DNA of 64,000 bases from Mnemiopsis leidyi (lineage: Eukaryota; Ctenophora; Tentaculata; Lobata; Bolinopsidae): assembly GCA_000226015.1 (NCBI GenBank), contig JH152834.1, positions 73,155 through 137,154 of the forward strand. The letters are read 5' to 3'. Of this stretch, positions 21,701 to 35,014 are shown one piece after another (the first letter of the stretch is position 1; each line of letters begins with the position of its first letter). Both the position numbers and the translations under genes were made by a program. Below the pieces are notes generated by a model that saw nothing but the letters and a program-made list of their open reading frames with translations, was not told where the DNA came from and did not search any database.

Positions 21701-24700
21701 CCTGCCTATTTTTCGTGGGTATTGAAATTATGAAGTCAATTTTACGTATGGAAGTTCGCACTCACAAAAACTATAAAGCTCACGTGTCTAACAGCCTGTA
21801 TCTGATAGCTGCCCGGACAAACTCTGATAGTCATATCAAGATTGTAGAGATATTTATTTCGTAATCGACCAGTTAAAATGGTCAGATTACAGCCTCATCT
21901 GATCCGCTATCCACGTGTCTTTGTAGGTATGGCTAAATCTAAAGAGTCACTTTAAATTCAAACTTATAAATTGCCGTCAGAGTTTTTTTTGGGAGGAGTC
22001 CAAAAATTATTTTCCATCATGTGATCGCGATTGACCAGATACGAAACCAAGTACGTTGTCACGTGTTTCCGTGGTAGAGAAGATTTCCGACTCCTCCCCA
22101 AGAATTCTGACGATCAAATTTCTCATTAAGACCACCAAGTGCACGTATATCAAGGTGTATAAGCTCACACTGGCTTCAAATTTCTTGCAAACCGATTTAA
22201 TAAGATTGGTTATAATTTGATTTGGAGATAAAACCATTTCACGTGAATGTCACGGTTATAAACGATCAGTGTTCTAACCTATTATGCCATATTTGGAGTC
22301 AGTTATAATTGGTATGGTAGAACTGGGGACTTGAGCGGTCAGCAGTTGTAAATATATCATAGTTGACAGTCCTTGTGTTTTGTTCGGGTGCATCTTTTAT
22401 CATTGCATCTATCTATTACTTCTACAATAGACCAAAGACGTGATTATAAGACTACAATGATTGTAGCCTGATTGAATCCATCGAACGAATTGGATCCTTA
22501 ACGCTAATAATATCACAAATTCGAACAACCACAACCCTTACATTAACCCTAACCCTGAATAGAATACATATTAGATATTCACCATATGATTGTTGCAGGA
22601 TGAATACAGCAACACTGATTGTTACATTAACCGCTCTGCTGACGTCGGGGTATGGTCTGAAGTGCTACAGTGGCTGCGGAATGAAAAAAAAAGGTAACAA
22701 CGATTCCGTTGTAACCCCATGTAACTCCGCTACGGAGTCAGAATGCATGCAGGATCAAGTCTGCTCCTATGGGAATTACACCTTTAAAGTGAGTGGAGTT
22801 GCGTGGAAGGTTGAACAAGCAACTTGTTCCAACTACAGCGACAATAACACTTTCCTGTGTGGCGAGGCAGAGGAAATTTGGTCGAGAGATAATTTCTCTG
22901 ATTGGGACTGTTCTATAAGATTATGTAACACTACTCTCTGCAACTCCGGACTAAATGCTGGAGTTTCCCTGATAGTTGGTGGAGCCATGCTCTTTGGACT
23001 GCTTTGGGCTACTGAATGATATCTAAGTTTTGATGCTTTCAACAACTACTACGAAGGTTCCACCCAATCCCTGGCGATGGGTAGCATTCTATGATATTTA
23101 ATGTTAACTAGTTCGTATGGTGTTTTATTATACTGTTATATTCTATATTACTCTATTTAAAAAAAAGTTATTTTGGAAAATCAAAATTAATTTTATTGTG
23201 CTCGATCTGTGAAAAAGACTTCTCTCATGACCGCTGACCTTGTACAGTACGAGGACATAATAATGAAGGATAAGTTTTTCATTTGAGAATTGAGATAAAA
23301 ATCAACGAACTTTTTGAAGGCCACATCTTCACTTTAAAACCGTTATTTGAAAATCTTTACAGACTTAAATCGAATTACCAACCGTCACCGCTGCATGACA
23401 TCATCACTGAATATGTCTGATGTACTCATTATAGTTTGCTGATCATAATAAGTAATAGAGTAACCGCATTTAACTGTTACAAGACAACAGAAATAAATTC
23501 TGTCCAGGCAAAAACGGCTTTAGTGTCATAATTACTCTAGTTGGCGAATATAAAGTGTTAGCTAAGGGTTACATCTATCATGGCATAGATTGTTTTATTC
23601 AGCCTACTTCAATCCTAAGAGAGACCTTCTAAGATTTATATTACAAGGTATTGTAACACAGATAAATTCAATAGGATAAGTAGATTCTTGGACTGGTTTC
23701 GTTTCCGTGCCTTGTTTTCCTTTATTTACTGACTACTGTGTTTTGCACAAGGCACCTAGCTTGCCGATTCTGCAAACGAGAATCTCGGCCAACAAACTTT
23801 TATTATTGTCTATATTTCATTGAGTTGTCCTGCTGGTTGCTACTTTGATTCCAGGGACTATGTAGTATGTGGGCTTGTTGCTAAATTGTCACATCACATC
23901 ATGTGGCCTGGATATACTAGTTTTTAGAACGCGCGCAGTGCCTTCAGATCTTTATTGATAAGCTAAGCAGTATCTTATCTTATGCAAGTGGGTTATGGGT
24001 AGCCGGTAGTGAATCACAACCGCCCTGGGTAAGGGATGATAATTTGCAGTTCAAACGGGAAATTGATGACGAGCCAGACTTATAAGATCGATTGAAACTT
24101 TTTAGAAAGATTTTTGTCAGAAAAGCGCTGAAATGGTTACCAGCTTAACAAAACAAAAACGGCAAAGAGCGCGTCTCGAGGCGCGCCGCTATTTGCTGCC
24201 ACAGTGGTTGCAGACAGTTTTTGTTTTAACCATTAAAATGTCGTGCGGAGGTGGCAAATCTATAGATGCTATAGATGTATTTCTCAAATGGAACCATCTA
24301 TCCATGAACATAATGGATCGATACCAGCGATCCATAGGGCATTTTTTCGAATCAAAACCCCTTTTTATGACACCAGGGGGTAAAATAAGTCAAGACCTCG
24401 GTCTACAGTGACTTTAAGACGAATCGGCCAGATGTCACACTTGGGACGTCACACATGTGACGAAATATGACGTTTTTAGAACATGGTCAGATCGGGCCAA
24501 TATTGGTCGCATTTGTTCGGTATTGATGCCCGTAGTAATCCTACAAAGNNNNNNNNNNNATAGTGGTTCCAATTTCTATGGATAGTGGTTCCAGTTTAAG
24601 ACCACGCCCAAAGATCACACTTCCAGACGGCCAATCGTCTCCAAACTTTGTAGGATTACTACTGGCATCAATACCGAACAAATGCGACCAATATTGGCCC

Positions 24701-27700
24701 GATCCGAGCATGTTCTGAAAACGTCACATTTTGTCACATATGCGTCGTAACAAGTGTGACATTTGGCCGATTCGTCCCAAAGTCACTGTATACAGAGGTC
24801 TTGACTTGTTCTACCCATCTGGTATCATAAAAAGTGGTTTTGGCTCAAAAAAGTACCGAATGGATAGCTGGTTCCACTTTATGGATAAATCTATGGATAA
24901 TGGTTCCAATTTGGTTCCAATTTTCACGAATACATCGACTCTGGCAAATTTTGAACTTGGAACGAGCAGCAACTCCGTCAATCAGTGAATGGTAATCTCT
25001 CATCTCTCATAGCATAACAGGCCTAGCAATCCCTGTTTATAATGATAAATGAACAATGCTTTACTAAGAATGGAAGCAGAAATATGAAGCATGGACCGTT
25101 CTCAGAGCTATATGAAAGGCGGGGGGGGGGGAAGGGTAAGATGACAACGATTTTGTAACCATTTGGCCAAGGATGAAGGATCAGGCAAGTGTCATAGTTA
25201 AATGGTAAAAATACATCGACCATGACGATAGTAAAATTCTTTATATAATGTAAATGTTGTTGGGAGCAAGAACCAAGTGTTTTTACACACTGTTGCTTGT
25301 ACAATGTACACTTACAGCACTGCGCTGCCATATAAGGCCAACTTGCAACCGGGGGTGTCTGTGATAATGTGAACTGGGGGTTGTGAGAAAGCAAACGCAA
25401 GGCTACAGGATCTGGCATGTGAATCAATCAGAGGACCGGTTGGAAAATAAGGCGAGGGGACTGGAGAAGGAATTGAACCCACGACCACCAGTACTGATCA
25501 ATACCAGATCCTGTAGCTTTTCGTTTGCTTGCTCACAACCCCCAGTTAACATTCTCAATATTATTCTATGACCATTTCAAATATCCAAACTTTCTATTAT
25601 ATAGTCAAAATGGTGAACGGAAAATTATCCTATGAAATTTCTGAGTGTTAGTGGCCATGGTCAAGTTTTTTGACCATTGACCATGGGCCAAATTCCAGTC
25701 TGTCATGGTCATGGCAAGTACACGTGCCTCGGTTGAATAAGTCAACAGTTTGGGTGGAATGAAAATTCGTGGAATTACACTTTTCCTATTGTAAAAAAGC
25801 ACAAATCACGCATAGTTTTACCAACTTTCTGATACTTTTGATAGGTTCGGCAGGGCTTGCATCTGGGATCAGCGTCAAGTGTATACTAAATTTCCCCCCA
25901 CAGCACACCAGTTAAGTAGTGAGTTGCCCTGGCAATGGCGGCCTTTCCGGAAACTGATTCATGAAATCTCCAAGTGCAACTTAAAAGGGTTCTCATGATG
26001 TGTGGCTGTTGACATGTTTTGGTACGTACAACTGTGCTCCTTTCATCATTGGCGGAATTTCAGCTTTAATCCCTTGTAGTTGATGTACTTTTAACTCTAG
26101 GTCGACATCATTTGAAGCAAGGTTGTTTAAAATCTTCCAAACATTAATTATTGAGTACCGTTCTCGCCTTCTCTGTAGCCTGTAGAGACATAAGCTTTAA
26201 CTTTTTGAGCCTGCCCCTACTGAAGCTCTCTGCAGCCATCAATCTTTCTGGTGAAGGATTTCTGTACATTCTCCAGTTTCTAGATCTAGAATCTTCCAGG
26301 AGCCCCTTCAGTATAACTGTAAAAGCCTGGGTACAGGTGTAACAAATACAAATACAAATCTCAGGGTAGTTGAAGTCTCAAACTATATAGATCTTAGCGG
26401 GAACTGCGTTCTCTGATAAACTGTCGATTTTCAATTGGAGAAAGTTCAGCAGTCTTTTCCATCCTGGTAGTTCGGGTCCTGGAGGCCTGTAAACGAATAC
26501 AAATATGGTGTTGCACGACTTAGCATAGCACATCAAATTTTGATATTTGTCCTCATAATGGTAGTACTCTGGTTCCATTATGTGATCATGGACAAAGAGG
26601 AGACACCCTCCTCCAACTCTCTCTGGTCTGTCAGATATAAAGGACTGATACCTTTTTATCTGCACCTGTGCATCTAAAATATAACTCTTTAGCCACGACT
26701 CTGTAATGGCTGTGAAAGGGGGAGGGCAGCTGGATGTAAGGAAGTTTCCATCTGGAGTTACTTGCAGCTGCCGTAGACACACTCTGTCCATTCAGTAAGA
26801 CAAGGGAGGAAAGTCCTGGTTGAACAATTGTGGCGCCATTAGAGGGTGTTGATACGGGACGGGTTAGTACAGTAATGGAACAGCCCGTGTTAGTGGGTGT
26901 TGCTCCCCCGTTTGTTGTGTGATCTGGTGCGCCTGAGCCTTCCTGGGCATCTCCTGAATAAGCTCGTTTTGCAAATATTATATTTGCTGCTGAAATTAGG
27001 CCCTCATGTTTTCCATAAGTTTCAATTAAAAAGACTTTTCTTCCTGTTTTCCAACGTTTTTTCGTTGAGAAGGCTTGTTTATTGTCTCAACAAAGACAAA
27101 CTTAGTTTCTGTTTCGGGTTCCCAGCATATTGTTGAACATCTACAATTCGCTTATAAGATTTTCTCTTATTGGCATTATCTCTGGTCGATTCACTGCGGT
27201 TAAAAACCAGGTGCTGAAAAGTACACTGGCTATTTTCACCTCAGTGAATAACGACATAATCTAGGGTGCCAGAAATTGCACTTTTTCCCTTTTTGCATCC
27301 TTTAGGGTTCCGTGGACCGAAGTCACAAAACTTGAAACACCTCTTTGAGCGACTTTTTTCACAAGGTCTCCCGTTTACAGGGATCCTTCCCGATCTACCA
27401 TGTGCGCAATCTCGTTTTTTTTTCTACAGCTCACAGATAGAAGAGTGGTTAACTATCCAGTGTGTTTTGGTAGGTTTCTTTGCAATCACTGCATCCCGCT
27501 TCAAAGTTCAAACAGTGACTCAATCTTGAGGATTATACTGTATGCTAGGATATCTTTGTTACGATAGAGCTTATCCTTGCCATCCTCTGATCTGACTTTC
27601 AGCCCAACCAACTTTCCACAAGCCTCTCACTCTTGGACATTGCTCTTCTTGATGTTGGTCTTGTTAATGCTGTACGACATGGTGGGATTATAATTTGCAA

Positions 27701-30700
27701 GGGCTTTCTTTACTTAGCATGGGTAGCAGCTTAATTTGCAAGACTTCCAAGAACCGCTTTCTGATTTTCTAATACTGCCGACATGATGTGAGAACAGTGC
27801 CCAGACACAATATGTACAATCCCAGTCGTAGGTATTTGAAAAAAAAGCGGCAGAGAATTGGAAAGTTAGACCCTGGTTACGAGAGGCCGGGGTAGTGCAG
27901 TGTGTTAGTAACTTTGATATACTGTAGCTGATAGTTCAATCATGAATGAAATTGCCAGATCTGTTCTTCAGATGGCAGAACATTTAATTCAATGAACGGA
28001 TTCAGGTTCAGGGTTTCAGGAAATTGGTGTTCACTATCTTTAGAAATGATCGCGATAAATTGCGAAAAATGAACAGAAGGTGTCAAACTCAATAGTTCTT
28101 AAGCGTTGCATTTTCACCATCTCGCATTTTCATGAGGTGAAGGATTAAAACCTCGACTTTTTAAATTTGAGTAATCATCTCTGATCACTTGATTTTATCC
28201 ATTATTGATTATTTATTAACCACGGCTACAGTAAAAAGACAATTGATAATATTCTGGAGAGAACTCATCTTACAGGAGCTGAACCATGAGGATTCCCCCA
28301 CAAGATCAGACCTGCTTACTCCCTGGGACAAAATCGTAAACTATACTTTAGGAACACTCTTTATACTGTTATGGGCAATCTCAACAACTCTTAATCCATC
28401 CTTGTTAAGCTATTACAGGACCACCAAAACAAAGGCTAGCAAACTCTTCCAATACCTGGCTGCAGCAGACTTCCTGACGAACATTTGGTCACCCCTAGCT
28501 TACACCCACTTCATGCTGAGTTCAGAGCTACATTTCTCATCTCACCTCGTCTTGAGAACAGCTTGTATTTGGGCGTGTTTAGTGGGGTGTTTAGCACAAG
28601 TGATAGGTTTACTCCTAGCTGTATCTCGAGCTATGAAGATAGTCTATCCTCTACAAGACTATAGACAAACACTCGTTATGACGTACTTGGTTGTCTATCT
28701 GGTGGGCATGGTGGTGACAGACGCTGCTATCTTGGTTACTAGAGAGTGGTTCTCTGATGAGAAGTGGGGTAGATGGATAATGGATGTTGCTGTTATTGTC
28801 TGTTTTTGGTCTCACTTCACACATTGCTATGCTGGAATTCTTGTTTCTATTCCTACTGTTATACATCTCTACTTTTCTACAAGGTTTGAAATATACTTAA
28901 TTTTGTGATAATCAAAGTTGGTGCCTGTAATTGGAGTCGAGATAATGTTGATCCAAGTTCGATATTACACCACTAACCCCACAGAGATAGCCCAACAACA
29001 ACCACGATACACAAGAGAGGATGTGTCACTATCTTACTGATAAACCTGCCCTACTTCCTCTTCATGGCTACAGCCCTAACCGTCTGGGAAACTGTCCCTA
29101 ACTTTCTTAGCTTCCATCTCATAGCATTCTCCTGGATACCCATCGTGACTTCATCCATCAACCCTATCATCATTACCAGTAGAAGAAAGGAAGTCAGGAG
29201 GTTCTTGATACAAAATATCACAACTTTGTTTGCAAAGAGTCACGTCAAGATCACTGGTTGATAAGATAAACTTCTAGAACCCCTTCAAAGGGGGGGGGGG
29301 GGTGTTGGGGGGGCACGCCCCCTCCCCTTCTGTCAACGAGTATAAATTCGCTATTATAGTTACCAATTATAAACATAGACAGTGCTAGAGCGTTTTATTG
29401 TGATTTAATAATGAAATATGAATATTGAAATATGTAAATTATTGGATTATTGATAAATTTTTGAGTTTTGAACACACTTTCTTCCGCCATAAAGATTCGT
29501 TTAACTTAGGTAATTATTCAATTAGATAAAACTATAATATTTTAAGAGATTGCCTGCCAAGTCACTGAGTGACAATTATCTCATCAGTTCTTCTACGAAA
29601 TAAACTGTCTACAAACCTCTTAAAACTAGCGATAGAAAGGTAGTAAATCATGCAATTAGTTATGATGTTCAGATTAATAATGTAAACTACAAATCTAGTT
29701 ATTTGAGGAAAGTGAGGAATGTTCATCATGTTTATACCTGTAGACTGAACTACGAAGTACAATGAATGTGGAATGTTAGAAATGAAGAAGTTAACTGAAA
29801 CCAAAATAACTGTCATTACTCCTTGTTTTTGTAATCCGGTAGATCTCTTGCTCGCGGCGTAAACAAGCAGCCAAACAGAGGTGAGAAGAATCAGGAAGAA
29901 AGGTCCCAGAAGAATGAAGATAGCGAAATAAAGGGAATACCAACTGCCACACTTTAAACTGTAGTAACTGTTACTGTGGAACGTGATGTAGTTGAATATT
30001 TGAGGGGGCTCGCACAACCAGTAGGGAAGTAACAGTGAAATGACGACGTCGAAGGTCCAAACAGATCCAGCTATCTTCCACCCTGTTTTCTTGGTCCGCG
30101 ATCTCGATCTCAGTGGGTATATTACAGTTGTCAACTTGCTGATGTTCATAGCACAAAGTAGATATATATCTCCGCACAAACATATCTCATCAGCTAAGTT
30201 AAAGATATAGCTGATGGAGTGAGGTAGCACTGGTCTCTCGGCTATCACGTTTAAAATAGAAGGTACGATACTCGTCAGCACGAAACCCAGATCAGCTATA
30301 GCTGTGTTTGTGATCAGAATAACCGAGATCTTATCTAGTTTTACAGAGTTGTACTTCAGGGCAGCGAGGAGGACGGTGATGTTACCGGATGTAGCAAGTA
30401 TAGCTGAGATAATGTTCCATGTTGTCAGGAGGACCTTTTCTGTGAGGGTTATAGTGGGGGCGTTCTCCATGTCATGTAGGCTGGAGTGGGCGGGTGATTA
30501 CGTGATTATTTATTGTGGCCAAACTATTTTGCAGTTACTATCTTGTAAAGATACTCCTCTTTTGGTTTCGTGTCATTTAGGGCTACTACTTAGCACTTAC
30601 ACGCAATGCCTTTCAACACTAGTTTCTGTATAAGCAAAAATAAAAATGGAATCCCATTAAAGTACAGTAATCATCTGTAGCTACAAAGAGAACTTATACT

Positions 30701-33700
30701 GAAGGTACTAAATACGGTGAAGGGGTACCGGCAGTCCGGCAACTCGGCAAGAATTTGTAGTGTCATGTGTGTGGGATGATATTATTGAAATTCTGGCCAA
30801 TCTAGCGGAAGAATGGGCCAATCAGGTGGCTCAAAATCAGCAGACCAAATCTTTAGCAGTAATGTCGAGACGATTACAGATACTATGAAGGTAGATTTAG
30901 AGATTACTATATACTTTAGAAGCTAGTAGAGAAGCTGGCTGTGATTATGCACTTGGTAAAACGAGACTCAACAGTAATTTTCGTAATTAATATTCGTAAT
31001 TTATATTCTGATTTTGCTCAGTAGAATAATGATTTACGCGTTAGAAAGTGACATTCAAGGTACTACGGTTGTTATCGACTTTATTAAATAACTAGTTCAA
31101 CTTAACATCAAAACTTAATGGAGAAGTCAAGTTTCGCGATCTCTTCTCTCCGTACCAGTGTCTATGAGATTGGGAGACGCCGAGGTGCGATAATCAATCA
31201 AATCATGTACTTCTCATATTGAGGTTCTCATCACAGATGAGAACCTCATCAACCTAAACTTATCAGGCGTAGAAAATACTGTTGTAATTATGGAAGGTAC
31301 AATAGCTGTATTCAGATAAATATAATGTGAAAAATTTAAATCTTTCAGACACTGTCCCGGGGCTCTATGGGAAACAATGAGACAGCAATTAATTCTGAGA
31401 TTTAAGTATGAACTTTGAAAAGCTACAACACCGACAGCAGATATGATCAGAGTTACTAACTTGATCAAATTTCGGGGTGCGTTGGCTTTTTAAGACTCTA
31501 AATACGAATTATTTACTAAAATGTGACAACAAATGCGACAACAAATGTGACTCCAAAAGTGACAAACCTATCTTCAGGTCCAGTAGGGCTGATATCAGTG
31601 CTTGTATACGAGTCTAGCTGTCCCTCCAACTCCAGTAGATAACCGTTAAGATCTCCGCCTTTTAGTGCTTCCTCGCAGCGCTCGGTAAACAAGATGTGTT
31701 CCGCTACACTCAGTACTTGACATGGGTACTTGGTCGGACTGGCCGAACCTGGCGGGGAAGAGGATAGTAAGGTAGTGAGGAAGTAAGGATGTAAGGAAGT
31801 AAGGTAGTAAGATAGTAAGGTAGTACTAGTAGTAAGGTAGTAAGGTAGTAATGTAGTAAGGTAGTAAGGTGATAAGGTAGTAAGGTAGTAAGGTAGTAAG
31901 GTGGTAAGGTAATTACTGGTATTAAAGTGGCAACAAGTAAGGTAACTTAAGGTAATAAGGTAGCAAGGTAGTAAAGGTGGTAAGGTAGTAAGGTACTTAG
32001 GTAGTAAGGAAGTTTTGGTAGGATCTAGAAAAGATCTAATTAGGTCAAGTGAAGGTTTCTCTATCGGAGCTTACTTTTAACTTGCTGCTGCATTTAATAA
32101 ATAATTTAGTCATGGCAGAAACATTACCGACGACACCATTCCGACAGTAGTACGATCAAATTAGGTTTCAGTTATCTTTAACAGAACTATAAACTAATAA
32201 TAAAACGTACCTTTTCTGTGTTCCTGAACACACTTCACGACTAAATCCTGTAAAGTCAACTTCATCTGCTCAGTAAGATCAGATAACCACGTCTCCACTT
32301 GAGGCACGATCTTCACTGGAGTGACCAACGAGACTGCCTCTCCGTCAACAGAGTGCATACTTACTATCGTAGTCGTATCTTCACTGAAAGTTTAGTCAAT
32401 AGAATCTCTTTATCATATCTTACAGGAAAGCTTTAATTTAAAAAAGAATTGCGCCCGCTTAGTTAGGTCTCAGGCGGACGCTAGATTTCCATCTCTCAAA
32501 TTCTAAAGAGGCTTCTTCGATTTGCCCTTTGCTAGTGCTAGAAGCATATAATTTGAGCAGCAGATTTGTTGTAAATATATCAGACTGCTGATGGAATACC
32601 ATGGAAGCTACAGTGAAAATATTGGCCGTAAAACTGAAACATTTTTATTGCAACTTGTCTGATGATTAATTATTAATGGCTGCTGTTGATTTATACTATT
32701 AGTAGTTTTTGGTTTCGAAAACTGAAAACCGGCCGTGAAATTTAAGCTATTAAAAACAACGGATGTGGATAATTTTGACGGTGCAGTCAAATAGTTTGGC
32801 TAGGTATATTTTTTGCTTAAATTTTGTTGGAGTTTCAGTGTCATTAGCTTAAATGTTGTAGTGGCTGATACGCGGCTCTCGCATTACATCTAGTCAAATA
32901 TAACTGATATTGATTATGAAATCAGGTGCAGACGAGCGCAATTCATGAGGTATGCGATTCGTGAAGTAATGAAGATAGCTGATTCAATGGGCCATTGCGC
33001 TTTGTTTATTAGGATAACGCTACACTGTTAAATTTGCGTGTCGGCATATTGTGTCACATAATCCATTAATAGTATCGTGATATCGCAAAATTAAGAATGA
33101 AAAAATTTGCCACAGTTGTGCATAAACTTAAAACCAAAGATAAGTCAGATAAGCATTAGAATTGAATATCAAATTGACATAATACTTCGAAGTGATACTC
33201 TGATAGTGATACGTACGCCGCGCAACGGCGATAAACTCACAAATATATAATCGGCGTAGAAAAACTTTGCGGAGGCGATTTGTGACGTCGACATGGTAAC
33301 AGTGGCGCGCACTGCACTATGTATTAAATTGCTTTGTGACCGCGGACAGCGGACAGCGGACAGCGGACACCGCCATCTACCTACCTACCCACCTACCACC
33401 TCCAAAATCCGACCACTTTAAACCACCCACTTTACTTTTTTGCCTTCGGCAAAAAAGTATTAGAGATCGAAAAAATTGGTCTGCTTTTCGAAGTTGCAAT
33501 CTTCAATAATTTCGACAGAAACCAAGACATTGAATAGGGCGATACCTGAAGCCGACAGAAACAAGTGATACCTGAAGCCGACAGAAACAGAAACAGGTGT
33601 TACCTGAAGTCGACAGACATAGAAAGATTTTTACCCTAAGCCAACAGACACAGAAACAATTGTTACCTGAAGCCAACTGAGTAGATCCCAGCAAAGAGTT

Positions 33701-34895
33701 TCTTAAGATGAGACTGGATAACAACGGGATTAGTGGACTGTCCCAGAATCTCCAACAGATCATCATCTCCGATGAAGTAGAACCGGGGGAACGCACTACG
33801 TTTCTCTTCCAGGAACTCGTTCAGCGACTTTTGGCATCTGTAAGGAGTTGTCGTGGTAACGTGCACGTAACTAGTGTAGAGTGAAGCGATTATGGGGAAC
33901 GATGATCGAGTTTGAAATTTTAATCACGAATCGTACTCAGTTTTAAATGCTTTTCAACAAAATACTAAGAAAAGCATCTCAAATTTTTAAGATTTGACAC
34001 GGAAGTTTTTACCAGAAACAAGAGAAATTACCGACCTTTGCAGCTGGTCCAGAATGTTAGCAAGTTTATCCGAGAGAGCAGTCTGGTTACAAAGAGAAAC
34101 TAGCCGCTGATCTCCTGCTATCCCGTACATAATCTTCCGGTACTCAGCGTCAACTCGGTCAAACCTGGCCTGGAGGGGAAATTCGGATTTAAAGTCGGTA
34201 AATATAGAAACAATTAAAAAATTTAGGAGAGTCTGCAGTACTTTTTTAGAATATACTAGAGTTAGAGCCAGATTTTAGCATCAGGAAAGGTTCATCGGCA
34301 AAAAGTTAAGGGTGCAGATCACTTTTCCATCCTATAAGAAAGTTCCTATACTGAATTATCATCAAGGCACCAGAACGGTACTTATACTAACAAATTTGTA
34401 CGTTCATCCTCATGAAATTCTAAATTTTATGTTTGTGGCTGGTTTAACAAAATTAAGTATCACATTAGATTTTCGTGTTGGTGAAAACGAAAACGACCTC
34501 ATCTGATTACCTAAGATAATAGATTTGCACTTAAGTACCGACTTCGAGCACTGTATTGCGGGATTATAGCTGCGGTTTTTCTGCGTCCGGCGGTTTTTCT
34601 GCGACCGGCTATTTTAGAGCAGCAAAGTTTCCTCAAGACTTCCCGGGAACTTGCAGTTCATGGAGAAACTTATCCGAGTTAAACCTAGCAAGATTTCAGT
34701 TTTCTATGTGTTCTATAGAACTGAGTTTTTCTGCTCTTCTATAATACAACCTGTTTAGGACAATTTTCTGTGTGTTCTATAGAAATGAGTTTTCTACTCT
34801 CTCTAATACAAACTGCGCAGAACAATTCATGACTTATGGGGGGCAAAGCCACACTAAGCCCCTCAAACTCTATAAACATATATACAACATTGAGG

Positions 34896-34944
<49 letters not shown>

Positions 34945-34969
34945 GTACTACTATATTANNNNNNNNNNN

Positions 34970-35014
<45 letters not shown>

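Noticed and set aside
22530-22560. Telomere-like CCCTAA repeats
   Set aside because: Only about two imperfect units (TTAACCCTAACCCTGAA); too short to mean more than chance.
25122-29300. G-runs near 25122 and 29288 as G-quadruplexes
   Set aside because: They are single homopolymer runs without the four-tract pattern; the lengths may also be sequencing artefacts.
31214-31468. Small secreted cysteine peptide on the minus strand
   Set aside because: The frame has no ATG (it starts TTG after a stop) and no recognisable family; no acceptor supports an exon.
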